Notes under the pieces: model-generated | Databases searched by the model: none | What the model saw: the letters and a program-made list of their open reading frames with translations, nothing else | Told to the model about the DNA's origin: nothing | Origin: UBA3537 sp964219345 | GTDB lineage: Bacteria > Bacteroidota > Bacteroidia > Flavobacteriales > Flavobacteriaceae | Assembly: GCA_964219345.1 (NCBI GenBank) | Contig: CAXPPN010000041.1 | Location: 1-26,082, forward strand | Direction of reading: 5' to 3' | DNA: 26,082 bases | Program-made: the position numbers and the translations under genes | Part shown: positions 8,435 to 15,609 of the stretch, piece by piece | How positions within the stretch are numbered: the first letter of the stretch is position 1 | Layout of the letters: each line of letters begins with the position of its first letter

Positions 8435-9329
8435 ATTCTAACCTTAAGTTTTTTGCAAATTTATTGTGAATCCAAAGAATTCCTAAACCAAAAGCAACAG
8501 ATGCAAAAATTAGAATATTGTTCAAAACACCATCTACAGAAAATGACATTCTGATTAAAATTGTTGATATAATAAAGCCTGAATTTCTGATGACTTTGTG
8601 AAACTGATCTGTGTAGAAAAAAGAGACTAAAAGCAACAGAACATCTACGATTATAAGCACTGCAAAAAACTCATCAAAAAACAAACTATTGACATCTTTG
8701 AGCACTGCAGAAAGGTTTTCGGGTGCGGCATCCATAATCCAACGTCCAAAAGTGAGCAGACCAATAAATATAAAAATAGGAATAAGTAGAGTAGCCATTA
8801 TTTTTTTGATCCTAATAAACTGCATTATCTGTGGAGACTCCATAGAATTCAAAGAGGATTTATTTTCTAATCTTTCCCTGAGATATGAAAATACATAAAT
8901 CATAAAAAAGAGAATTAATGCTGTAATAATGTCATATGTGAATGTGATGTCATTTTTTATATCAAACCAATTGGAAGATAATTCTAGATTCGACAAATCC
9001 TTAAAAATTCTTCTTATCACAATAAGCGTGATAATTTCATATTGTTTTGTAATGTAAGTTGTTATTGATCTTGGTAGATAAAAAATCAATAAATATACCT
9101 CATAAATTAGGATGAATGAAAATGGAGTATATATGGCTGCAATGGGATTATCAAAGAAATTGGAGTCTTCAAATGGATTCCAAACGTTGTATTTTTTTAA
9201 ATAAATTAAAGACAAATGAATCAAGAAGCTTATCATAGCAATTACTAAGATAAATTTCTCTATTTTTAATTTTACCTTTTCTGATAATGCAAAATTATAA
9301 AGTGTTTTGTAAGACAATAAATTAATCAT
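8433..9329 (-). CDS. Multi-pass membrane protein of unknown function
   Basis: A 298-aa integral membrane protein that I do not recognise as a named family. Hydrophobic helices are visible around residues 25-45 (FILVIAMISFLIHLSLIYL), 68-88, 133-150 (ITALILFFMIYVFSYL), 177-197 (IMATLLIPIFIFIGLLTF), 218-240 (FAVLIIVDVLLLLVSFFY), 250-265 and 270-288. That suggests about seven spans. It has no obvious catalytic motif. The loop after the first helix (WNPFEDSNFFDNP) and the motif FGRWIMDAAPENL are the most distinctive polar stretches. It is a single gene, convergent with the Spy-like gene and divergent from the sulfur-transport cluster. Confidence 0.7.
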   Translation of the reverse strand: MINLLSYKTLYNFALSEKVKLKIEKFILVIAMISFLIHLSLIYLKKYNVWNPFEDSNFFDNPIAAIYTPFSFILIYEVYLLIFYLPRSITTYITKQYEIITLIVIRRIFKDLSNLELSSNWFDIKNDITFTYDIITALILFFMIYVFSYLRERLENKSSLNSMESPQIMQFIRIKKIMATLLIPIFIFIGLLTFGRWIMDAAPENLSAVLKDVNSLFFDEFFAVLIIVDVLLLLVSFFYTDQFHKVIRNSGFIISTILIRMSFSVDGVLNNILIFASVAFGLGILWIHNKFAKNLRLE

Positions 9330-9406
9330 AATACATTGATTTTATGTAGATTAATATATCACATAGGAGGGTTTTTAAAGTTACAAAAAAAACTTAAATA
9401 CAGATT

Positions 9407-9439
9407 TTTGAGTCCTTTGTTGCATTTTTACTACTTTTG
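9407..9439 (+). promoter_or_regulatory. Promoter of the TauE/YeeE cluster
   Basis: TTTG at 9407-9410 and TACTTTTG at 9432-9439 match the -33 and -7 elements, with a 21-nt spacer. Transcription should start near 9445, about 35 nt before the ATG at 9480. Confidence 0.6.
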
Positions 9440-9444
9440 GGTCG

Positions 9445-9457
9445 CCTAAATTTTAGG
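9445..9457. promoter_or_regulatory. Palindrome at the predicted start site of the sulfur cluster
   Basis: CCTAAA-T-TTTAGG is a 6-1-6 inverted repeat directly after the -7 element, flanked on both sides by GTCG. Its position at +1 suits a repressor operator. No regulator gene is beside it. Confidence 0.4.
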
Positions 9458-9479
9458 TCGAATTAAAACAACTCTTCGA

Positions 9480-10298
9480 ATGGAAATCATTGAAATTTTG
9501 GGTTATTGTGCTGCACTTCTAATTGGGCTAACACTTGGGCTTATTGGAGGTGGTGGTTCTATTTTGGCAGTACCCGTTTTGGCATATTTGTTTATGCTCG
9601 ATGAAAAATTAGCAACAGGTTATTCGCTATTTGTGGTTGGTTGTAGTGCATTAGTTGGCGGATTCAAACAATTTCAAAAAGGTAATGTAGATTTTAAAAT
9701 TGCACTTATTTTTGGTCTTCCAGCCATCTTAAGTGTGTCACTTGTTCGCTCATTTTTAATTCCAATAATTCCAGACGAATTATTTGTTTTAAATGGTACT
9801 ACAATAACAAGAAGGATGGCCATGTTTGGACTTTTTGTATTGGTTATGATTCCAGCAGCATTTGCAATGCTTAAATCCCCAAAATCAAACCCAACAACAT
9901 TAAATACTAAAAAAGTTAAATACAACTATTTATTCATATTATTGGAAGGTGTATTGATTGGAGCAATTACAGGAATTGTTGGTGCTGGTGGTGGTTTTTT
10001 AATCATTCCTGCATTGGTACTATTAGCAAAAATTGATATCAAAAAAGCCATAGGAACATCCCTTGTGATTGTTACCCTAAAATCTTTGATTGGATTCTTT
10101 TTAGGTGATGCCCTAACCATGAATATTGATTGGGGATTTTTGCTAACATTTACAGCAATTGCAATCGTTGGTATATTTCTTGGCACATTTTTAAATCACC
10201 TATTTGATGGGCAAAAGCTTCGAAAGGGATTTGGGTATTTTATTCTGCTTATGGCCGGATTTATTTTCTACATGGAATTCTTAATTGCAACTACATAA
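9480..10298 (+). CDS. TauE/SafE-family membrane permease (sulfite/organosulfur type)
   Basis: A 272-aa inner-membrane protein with the duplicated TauE/SafE architecture. The first half begins GLIGGGGSILAVPVL (residues 20-34), and the second repeats it as GAITGIVGAGGGFLIIPAL (161-179). Each copy is followed by further helices, about eight in all. Members move sulfite, sulfoacetate or other small sulfur anions across the membrane. Two YeeE/YedE-type genes follow at 45 nt and then 3 nt, making a three-gene sulfur cluster. Export of sulfite is the usual guess, but the substrate cannot be read from the sequence. Confidence 0.85.
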   Translation: MEIIEILGYCAALLIGLTLGLIGGGGSILAVPVLAYLFMLDEKLATGYSLFVVGCSALVGGFKQFQKGNVDFKIALIFGLPAILSVSLVRSFLIPIIPDELFVLNGTTITRRMAMFGLFVLVMIPAAFAMLKSPKSNPTTLNTKKVKYNYLFILLEGVLIGAITGIVGAGGGFLIIPALVLLAKIDIKKAIGTSLVIVTLKSLIGFFLGDALTMNIDWGFLLTFTAIAIVGIFLGTFLNHLFDGQKLRKGFGYFILLMAGFIFYMEFLIATT

Positions 10299-10343
10299 GT
10301 TCAATGGAAATAAATTATTTTTACATCACTAATACTTAAAATT

Positions 10344-10901
10344 ATGAATTTGATATATGAACCCTGGCCATGGTATATTTCTGGTATTGCAATAGCATTC
10401 ATAATGTTATTATTGCAATTATCGGGGAAAAAATTTGGGATGTCTAGTAATCTTCGTACACTTTGCACCATATGTGGCGCTGGAAAACAAGTGCATTTTT
10501 TTAGATTTGATTGGAAAGCACAGCGCTGGAACTTAGTTGTTGTATTGGGTGCGGTTATTGGAGGTTATATTGCTGCAAACTTTATGACCAATGAAAATGC
10601 TGTACTTATCAATTCAAATACAATAGAACACTTAAAAACCCTAGGATTTGAAAGCGCTGGAACTGCATATCTCCCCTTAGAATTGTTTGAAACTCATGTT
10701 TTTTCTAGCCCAAAAACACTTATTATTTTATTTGTTGGTGGGCTATTTATAGGGTTTGGAGCCCGCTATGCTGGTGGTTGTACATCTGGGCATGCCATTT
10801 CTGGATTGAGTAATTTGCAATTACCATCTCTAATAGCAGTTGTAGGTTTTTTTATTGGTGGATTGATTATGACTCACTTTTTGTTTCCTTTAATTTTTTA
10901 A
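10344..10901 (+). CDS. YeeE/YedE-family sulfur-transport protein, first half
   Basis: A 185-aa membrane protein with about four helices. The diagnostic element is ARYAGGCTSGHAISG, with Cys146 in the GGCTSGH motif that in YeeE/TsuA-type thiosulfate transporters relays the sulfur substrate through conserved cysteines. A further pair, Cys41 and Cys44 (CTICGAG), lies in a loop near the N-terminus. The protein is about half the length of a full YeeE, and the partner half follows after only 3 nt, so the two products probably form one transporter. Likely cargo is thiosulfate or a related sulfane-sulfur compound. Confidence 0.85.
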   Translation: MNLIYEPWPWYISGIAIAFIMLLLQLSGKKFGMSSNLRTLCTICGAGKQVHFFRFDWKAQRWNLVVVLGAVIGGYIAANFMTNENAVLINSNTIEHLKTLGFESAGTAYLPLELFETHVFSSPKTLIILFVGGLFIGFGARYAGGCTSGHAISGLSNLQLPSLIAVVGFFIGGLIMTHFLFPLIF

Positions 10902-10904
10902 ACT

Positions 10905-11318
10905 ATGAGAACTCTATTCTATCTAATTATTGGTATTCTTTTTGGTATTACGATGTATAAATCAGAAGCAGCATCTTGGTTTAGAATTTATGAAATGTTT
11001 CGTCTTGAAGCATTTCACATGTATGGAATTATTGGGACTGCTTTGGCAATGGGAGTGGTTAGTACATTAATAATTAAACGTAATAATATCAAGTCATTTT
11101 ATGGCGAAGCAGTTAAGTTTATTCCAAAAGAAAAAGGATTTACAAGATATATGCTTGGTGGAATTATTTTTGGACTTGGATGGGCATTAGCAGGCGCCTG
11201 TCCTGGACCAATGTTTACTCTTTTGGGTGCTGGATTTTTGCCTATTAGTATTGTTATTATTGCAGCAATATTAGGAACATTTATTTATGGTATTTTAAAA
11301 GAAAAACTACCGCATTGA
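10905..11318 (+). CDS. YeeE/YedE-type (DUF6691-like) sulfur-transport protein, second half
   Basis: A 137-aa membrane protein of about four helices, with the motif GLGWALAGACPGPMFTLLG that places Cys99 in the pore-type turn. It matches the second half of a YeeE/YedE transporter, a domain now often listed as DUF6691. Separated from the first half by 3 nt and in the same operon. In other bacteria such pairs often travel with a persulfide dioxygenase of the metallo-beta-lactamase fold or a rhodanese, neither of which is here. Confidence 0.85.
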   Translation: MRTLFYLIIGILFGITMYKSEAASWFRIYEMFRLEAFHMYGIIGTALAMGVVSTLIIKRNNIKSFYGEAVKFIPKEKGFTRYMLGGIIFGLGWALAGACPGPMFTLLGAGFLPISIVIIAAILGTFIYGILKEKLPH

Positions 11319-11382
11319 TACCACATTTTAAATAAATATATTCCATCTCGAATAATATTTATACATTTAAAAAAAATAAAAA

Positions 11383-12408
11383 ATGTCAAAAATAATAGTA
11401 ACAGGGGGTTGTGGATATATAGGTTCACATACTTGCATTGCATTATTAGCACAAGGATATAAAGTTGTGGTTTTTGATGATCTTTCTAATGCCAGTAAAG
11501 AAAGTATTGAAAGAATTGAAAAAATAGCAGGAAAACGCCCAGAACTATGTATTGTTGACTTAAAAAACAAAAATGCCACAAGCGCTGCTTTTGAAGCTCA
11601 TAAAGAGGCTTTGGCAGTAATTCATTTTGCAGCTTACAAAGCTGTAAAAGAATCTGTAGATTGCCCATTACAATACTATGAGAATAACTTTTTTTCTCTA
11701 ATAAATACGCTTACAGCACAACAAAAACTTGGCATAAATAACTTTATTTTCTCCTCTTCAGCAACTGTTTATGGCATGCCAGAAACATGCCCAGTAACAG
11801 AGAAAAGTCCAGTAAGCAAACCTTTTTCTCCTTATGGAAATACTAAAAAAATTGCTGAAGAAATTTTAAAAGATCACACCGCTGCCAATTTAGATTTTTC
11901 TGTTATCAGTTTACGCTATTTCAATCCAATTGGAGCACACGAGTCTGGTGAAATTGGCGAACTCCCTAATGGTATTCCCAACAATCTTATGCCATACATT
12001 ACACAAACCGCAGCAGGTATTCGAGAGAAACTAATGGTTTTTGGAAATGACTACCCAACAAAAGACGGAACAGCCATTCGTGACTATATTCATGTTATGG
12101 ATTTGGCGGAAGCACATGTCGTTGCAGTTAATCGTCTTGTTGACCAAAAACAAGAACAAAATTTTGAAATTTACAACTTAGGAAGAGGTATGGGATACTC
12201 TGTTTTGGAGGTCATTACTGCTTTTGAAACTCAAAATAATTTGTCAATAAATTATGAAATTACAGGTCGACGAGATGGAGACGTTCCTGTTGTTTTTGCG
12301 TCTACAGAATTGGCCTCCAAAAAACTTGGATGGACTGCAAAACGTGATCTAAATTCAATGGTAAAATCTGCTTGGAATTGGGAAAAGAATTATAGAAAAA
12401 ATGATTGA
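11383..12408 (+). CDS. galE: UDP-glucose 4-epimerase
   Basis: GalE interconverts UDP-glucose and UDP-galactose with tightly bound NAD in the cytoplasm, feeding galactose use and surface polysaccharide synthesis. This 341-aa protein is a complete extended short-chain dehydrogenase: the Rossmann motif TGGCGYIGSH (Gly8, Gly11, Gly14), active-site Ser in SSSATVYG (about 124-131), and the YxxxK pair Tyr151/Lys155 in SPYGNTKK. LRYFNPIGAHESGEIGE and the RDYIHVMDLAEAH stretch are typical of GalE. It is a single gene on the plus strand, and its stop lies in a 16-nt palindrome shared with the convergent DUF2130 gene. Proximity to the glucan operon is probably incidental. Confidence 0.94.
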   Translation: MSKIIVTGGCGYIGSHTCIALLAQGYKVVVFDDLSNASKESIERIEKIAGKRPELCIVDLKNKNATSAAFEAHKEALAVIHFAAYKAVKESVDCPLQYYENNFFSLINTLTAQQKLGINNFIFSSSATVYGMPETCPVTEKSPVSKPFSPYGNTKKIAEEILKDHTAANLDFSVISLRYFNPIGAHESGEIGELPNGIPNNLMPYITQTAAGIREKLMVFGNDYPTKDGTAIRDYIHVMDLAEAHVVAVNRLVDQKQEQNFEIYNLGRGMGYSVLEVITAFETQNNLSINYEITGRRDGDVPVVFASTELASKKLGWTAKRDLNSMVKSAWNWEKNYRKND

Positions 12409-12421
12409 TTTCATGAAATCA
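12406..12421. repeat. 16-nt perfect palindrome between convergent stops
   Basis: TGATTTCATGAAATCA is self-complementary. It contains the galE stop and ends just before the DUF2130 stop (TGA read from 12424). It may form a small bidirectional terminator, but no T-run follows on either strand. Confidence 0.4.
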
Positions 12422-13660
12422 TCAGTCCTCAAAATCAGGATCATTTAGTTCTAGTAAGTTTCCAGAATCAATAGCATTCCCCGCAATCCCTTTGATATCA
12501 CCGAATAATGCACTTAAATTTTCTTGAACCAACCAAATTTGTTTCTCGCGAGTAGCCCACATGCGACTCATAGCCTTTTTTTCTGAATTTAATTGAGAAC
12601 TCATTGTATCATAAGTCTCAATAATTCGCTTTATTTTTTGAGTAAAATCGTTGCTCGTCAAATAATTATACAACAATTCCATTTTATCGCCTTTATTTTC
12701 TTGAACAGCCGAAACAGACTGTGCCTTTACTAATACTTCTCGAAGTACTTTTGTCAAGCTTTTTACCTCACTAAAATGACAAACCCAAACCCCATTTTTA
12801 AAATCAAAACGATTCAAATCACTAGGCATTGTTTCTGTTACCAAAACAGCAATATCACCTTTTACTCGCATTTGATCTTGTTTCAGTTTATCAATCCATT
12901 TATTATCAAAATTTTTTGTTCGTTTGCTTTCAAAAACAATGGTTCCACATTGAATTTGTTGTGCATTAACAACAGTTTGAATCACATCTGCACCTTTAAT
13001 CCCTTTGGAAACTTCAGAAATTTCATCAAAAGGAAAACTTTGCTTCAAAAGTTCTTCCAAAACTAATTCTTGTACCTCACCTTGCATTTGCATAGAACCT
13101 TGCTCTGCTTTGCGCTTCATTTCATCAATCAGCTTTTTTTGATCTTCTAATTGTTTTTGAAACTCGCGTTCTTTCAAAACATTGGCCTCGCGCTCTTTTG
13201 CACGGGCTTTTTCTTCAATTTCTTTTTGTTTTTCAAGTAGTTGTTGTTGGATTAAAAGTTCTTGGTCTTTTGCTTTTTCTTCTAATTCTAATTCCCTTTT
13301 TTTGAGATTAATTTCTTGTTGTTTAAGCGCACGAACTTCATTGTTTTTTTCCTCAAATTGGGCTTTTAGCGATTTGAGCTCTAGCTCAAAATCAGATTTT
13401 GTTTTGTTTTGAATGATTTCTTTTTCTTGAAGAATTCGTTGTTCTAGTTTTGCTTTAAAAATTTCATTTTCTTTTTCCTTTTTAGTTTGAAATTCTAAGC
13501 GCTCTTGTTCAAGTTTTTCCTTTTCTTGATTAAATATTTTAGCTTGATCTTGAACTTTTTTTTCAAACTCTGCTTTAAAATGAGCTTGTAATTGTCCGCT
13601 TAATGCTTCTTCAACATCAAATCCGTGACCACAATTAGGACATTTTATTTTATCTTTCAT
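12422..13660 (-). CDS. DUF2130 protein: zinc ribbon, coiled coil, PD-(D/E)XK-like domain
   Basis: A 412-aa cytoplasmic protein of the DUF2130 family, function not established. The N-terminus has a half zinc ribbon, IKCPNCGHGFDV (Cys7, Cys10). Residues about 30-190 are a long coiled coil rich in Glu, Lys and Gln. The C-terminal domain (about 195-410) contains GADVIQ (Asp225), then IVFESKRTKNF (Glu244, Lys246). This D...ExK pattern is that of PD-(D/E)XK nucleases and related to RmuC, a coiled-coil protein linked to DNA rearrangement control. A nucleic-acid role is therefore plausible but unproven. It lies downstream of the glucan operon on the same strand with an 89-nt gap, and has its own start at ATG 13660. 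Confidence 0.85.
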   Translation of the reverse strand: MKDKIKCPNCGHGFDVEEALSGQLQAHFKAEFEKKVQDQAKIFNQEKEKLEQERLEFQTKKEKENEIFKAKLEQRILQEKEIIQNKTKSDFELELKSLKAQFEEKNNEVRALKQQEINLKKRELELEEKAKDQELLIQQQLLEKQKEIEEKARAKEREANVLKEREFQKQLEDQKKLIDEMKRKAEQGSMQMQGEVQELVLEELLKQSFPFDEISEVSKGIKGADVIQTVVNAQQIQCGTIVFESKRTKNFDNKWIDKLKQDQMRVKGDIAVLVTETMPSDLNRFDFKNGVWVCHFSEVKSLTKVLREVLVKAQSVSAVQENKGDKMELLYNYLTSNDFTQKIKRIIETYDTMSSQLNSEKKAMSRMWATREKQIWLVQENLSALFGDIKGIAGNAIDSGNLLELNDPDFED

Positions 13661-13749
13661 AGGAACAAAAAACTAGAACTTTAATTTAGCATTCATGATA
13701 GAATGAACACCAAAGAGATGCAATTTAGTGAAATTTTAAAAAAGTTGGC

Positions 13750-14679
13750 CTATTTGTAGCTGATTGGTTGCATAGCAAGTTTTGGTTGCCTATCCACAGT
13801 ATATAATCCCCAATGTTTTTCTGGCTCATTTGGGTCATCTGAACCTTTCCAAGGTTCGTCAAAAGCTTCAAAAACAAACGTTAGAATAGATTCTGAAATA
13901 CTCCAATCTGAAAGCGCTTTGTAATAAATTTTTTGAACCTCAGCGTTTACATTTTCTACAGGTATTCCATATCCATTCGATGTTGTTGCCCACCCTGCTT
14001 CAGTAATGACAACAAGCTTGTGAGGGTATTTTTTTGCAACAGCATCATAATTTTGCTTTGTAAAGACCATTCCCTCATGAATTGATTTATACTCCCATAC
14101 AGGGTAGGTATGGATTGAAATAAAATCTAATTCTTCAACTAAAGGAGCTAATTTGTTGAGCCATGGTACATAATTTTCACAGAATGTTACAGGTTGTTTT
14201 ACATTGGCTTTGACGTGCTTTACATAACTAATAACGGCATCAACAGAGACCAAATGATCGGTCCAATCTACGCATGCTTCATTGCCAACAGAAAGTGAAA
14301 ATATAATGTTTGGATATTGATTTGCTAAACCAATTAGCACATCCATTTTCTTGAAATTACTTTTTTTGTTTTTGGATAGCTGATCCGAAGAATATGTGCC
14401 CCCCCAAGGACAATTTGGATTATCTTTCTCTGCTTCGATATATGCTCCTAACATTACCTTAAGCGGCAAATTTTCATTTTTAATAACTTCTAAAACTGTT
14501 TTTGAATGTTTATCACAGCTGTAAAGTCTAATATATTGCCATTGCTTTTCAATGATAAGTAAATCTTCTTTTACCTCATCATAAGTTGGATACACATGGC
14601 CTGGGCGTTGTCCCTCACGATATCCCGAATAGCATATTGCAAGCCCATTTGGAATTCCTAAAACCTTTGTGTAATTCAT
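13750..14679 (-). CDS. GH17 glucanase-like enzyme, no signal peptide (cytoplasmic)
   Basis: Glycoside hydrolase family 17 enzymes cut or rearrange beta-1,3-glucans with retention of configuration. This 309-aa protein is a bare TIM barrel: SVGNEA carries the acid/base Glu134 and VITEAGWATTS the nucleophile Glu227. It begins MNYTKVLGIPNGLAICYSGYREGQRPG with no signal peptide or lipobox, so it should act inside the cell. The tail motif FEAFDEPWKGSDDPN is shared with the lipoprotein GH17 at 19571-20848 (FEAFDEPWKDSNHPN), suggesting these two are closer relatives than the other GH17. It is last in the operon. It could be a hydrolase on imported oligosaccharides or a transglycosylase. Confidence 0.88.
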   Translation of the reverse strand: MNYTKVLGIPNGLAICYSGYREGQRPGHVYPTYDEVKEDLLIIEKQWQYIRLYSCDKHSKTVLEVIKNENLPLKVMLGAYIEAEKDNPNCPWGGTYSSDQLSKNKKSNFKKMDVLIGLANQYPNIIFSLSVGNEACVDWTDHLVSVDAVISYVKHVKANVKQPVTFCENYVPWLNKLAPLVEELDFISIHTYPVWEYKSIHEGMVFTKQNYDAVAKKYPHKLVVITEAGWATTSNGYGIPVENVNAEVQKIYYKALSDWSISESILTFVFEAFDEPWKGSDDPNEPEKHWGLYTVDRQPKLAMQPISYK

Positions 14680-14700
14680 GATACTTATGTTGTGAAGTAA

Positions 14701-15585
14701 TTAAAATTTTAAATTTTCGTCTTTGTCCCAAAGTCCCCAATAAGCACCTACGTCTCCCTCTGAACCTACTTTCCATGACTCATCAAAAGATGAAAAATAA
14801 AACATTTCTATGGCATCATCTTTAGACCATTTTTGTGCATTGATAAAATAACGCAATGCATTGTCATAAGAGGGGTGTGCGCCTTCTAAACTTGTTCCTT
14901 TACTTGGCCATCCTGTTTCTGTGATTATTACTTTTTTTCCTTTGCCTGCATTTAGTGCTTGTTGATACATTTGTTTCATATATACCAAAGAGTACTCCAA
15001 ACTACAACCCTCCCAATAGGGGTAACAATTGGCTAAAATAACATCGCAAACTTCAGTAATTTTTGGACGATCAGAAAATTCGTAGTAGGCATCTACATAA
15101 CCAACTGGTATGTTTGGAATTTCATTTTTTACACGATTAATAAATGTAATAAGCTCATCTTCTTCCAAATCTCCTCGATACATGACTTCATTTCCTACAG
15201 CAGCAACATCTACAAAACCGGCTTTGCTTAGGGCAATAAGTCCCTCAATTTCTTGTTCATTGACCTCACTATCGTCACCCAGCCATGCACCTACTAGAGT
15301 TTTGAGACCATATTCTTTGGCTATTTTTGGAATTTGTTCATTTCCCTCTGTACAAGAAAACGTACGAATCCATTGAGTATAGGGTGAAATTACTTCTAGT
15401 TTTCTTCTTATTTGTGCTTCGGAAATTAGATCTCCAGGTTCTTGACCTTCTTCATAGGGACTAAAACATAGACCATGCATTCCAGCGTTTAATACAGATT
15501 GACTAAGGTTTTGAAGTTCTTTTTTTTCTAATTGGTTAACATCTAGACCAAGAAGCGATTTTTGTTTTTCTTTTCTGTAAGACAT
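14701..15585 (-). CDS. Second GH17 glucanase-like enzyme, no signal peptide
   Basis: A 294-aa single-domain GH17 enzyme. Acid/base Glu133 is in AVGNEVMYRG and the nucleophile Glu223 in IITETGWPSKG, the closest of the three to the classic plant/fungal GH17 signature (TETGWPS). It begins MSYRKEKQKSLLGLDVNQLE, a hydrophilic N-terminus, so it is predicted cytoplasmic. It differs from the neighbouring GH17 in having FSSFDESWKVGSEGD instead of FEAFDEPWK, and LANCYPYW instead of ISIHTYPVW. The two are therefore probably not a recent duplication and may differ in chain length or linkage preference. It sits 24 nt after the symporter gene and 21 nt before the last operon gene. Confidence 0.88.
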   Translation of the reverse strand: MSYRKEKQKSLLGLDVNQLEKKELQNLSQSVLNAGMHGLCFSPYEEGQEPGDLISEAQIRRKLEVISPYTQWIRTFSCTEGNEQIPKIAKEYGLKTLVGAWLGDDSEVNEQEIEGLIALSKAGFVDVAAVGNEVMYRGDLEEDELITFINRVKNEIPNIPVGYVDAYYEFSDRPKITEVCDVILANCYPYWEGCSLEYSLVYMKQMYQQALNAGKGKKVIITETGWPSKGTSLEGAHPSYDNALRYFINAQKWSKDDAIEMFYFSSFDESWKVGSEGDVGAYWGLWDKDENLKF

Positions 15586-15609
15586 CGGTTAATTTTTTGG
15601 AATTAATTT

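Noticed and set aside
9674..10186. Long minus-strand open frames within the TauE/SafE gene.
   Set aside because: They are antisense shadows of a clear membrane-protein gene and show no family motif of their own.
11383..12408. galE as a member of the glucan operon.
   Set aside because: It is on the opposite strand, separated by the DUF2130 gene, and UDP-galactose formation is not needed for glucan breakdown.
13686..13710. Small hairpin CATTC/GAATG after the last operon gene as a terminator.
   Set aside because: Only a 5-bp stem, with no T-run directly after it; not enough to call.
15110..15376. Plus-strand 88-codon frame inside the GH17 gene.
   Set aside because: Composition is serine-rich antisense of a conserved GH17 barrel containing the acid/base glutamate; no independent support.
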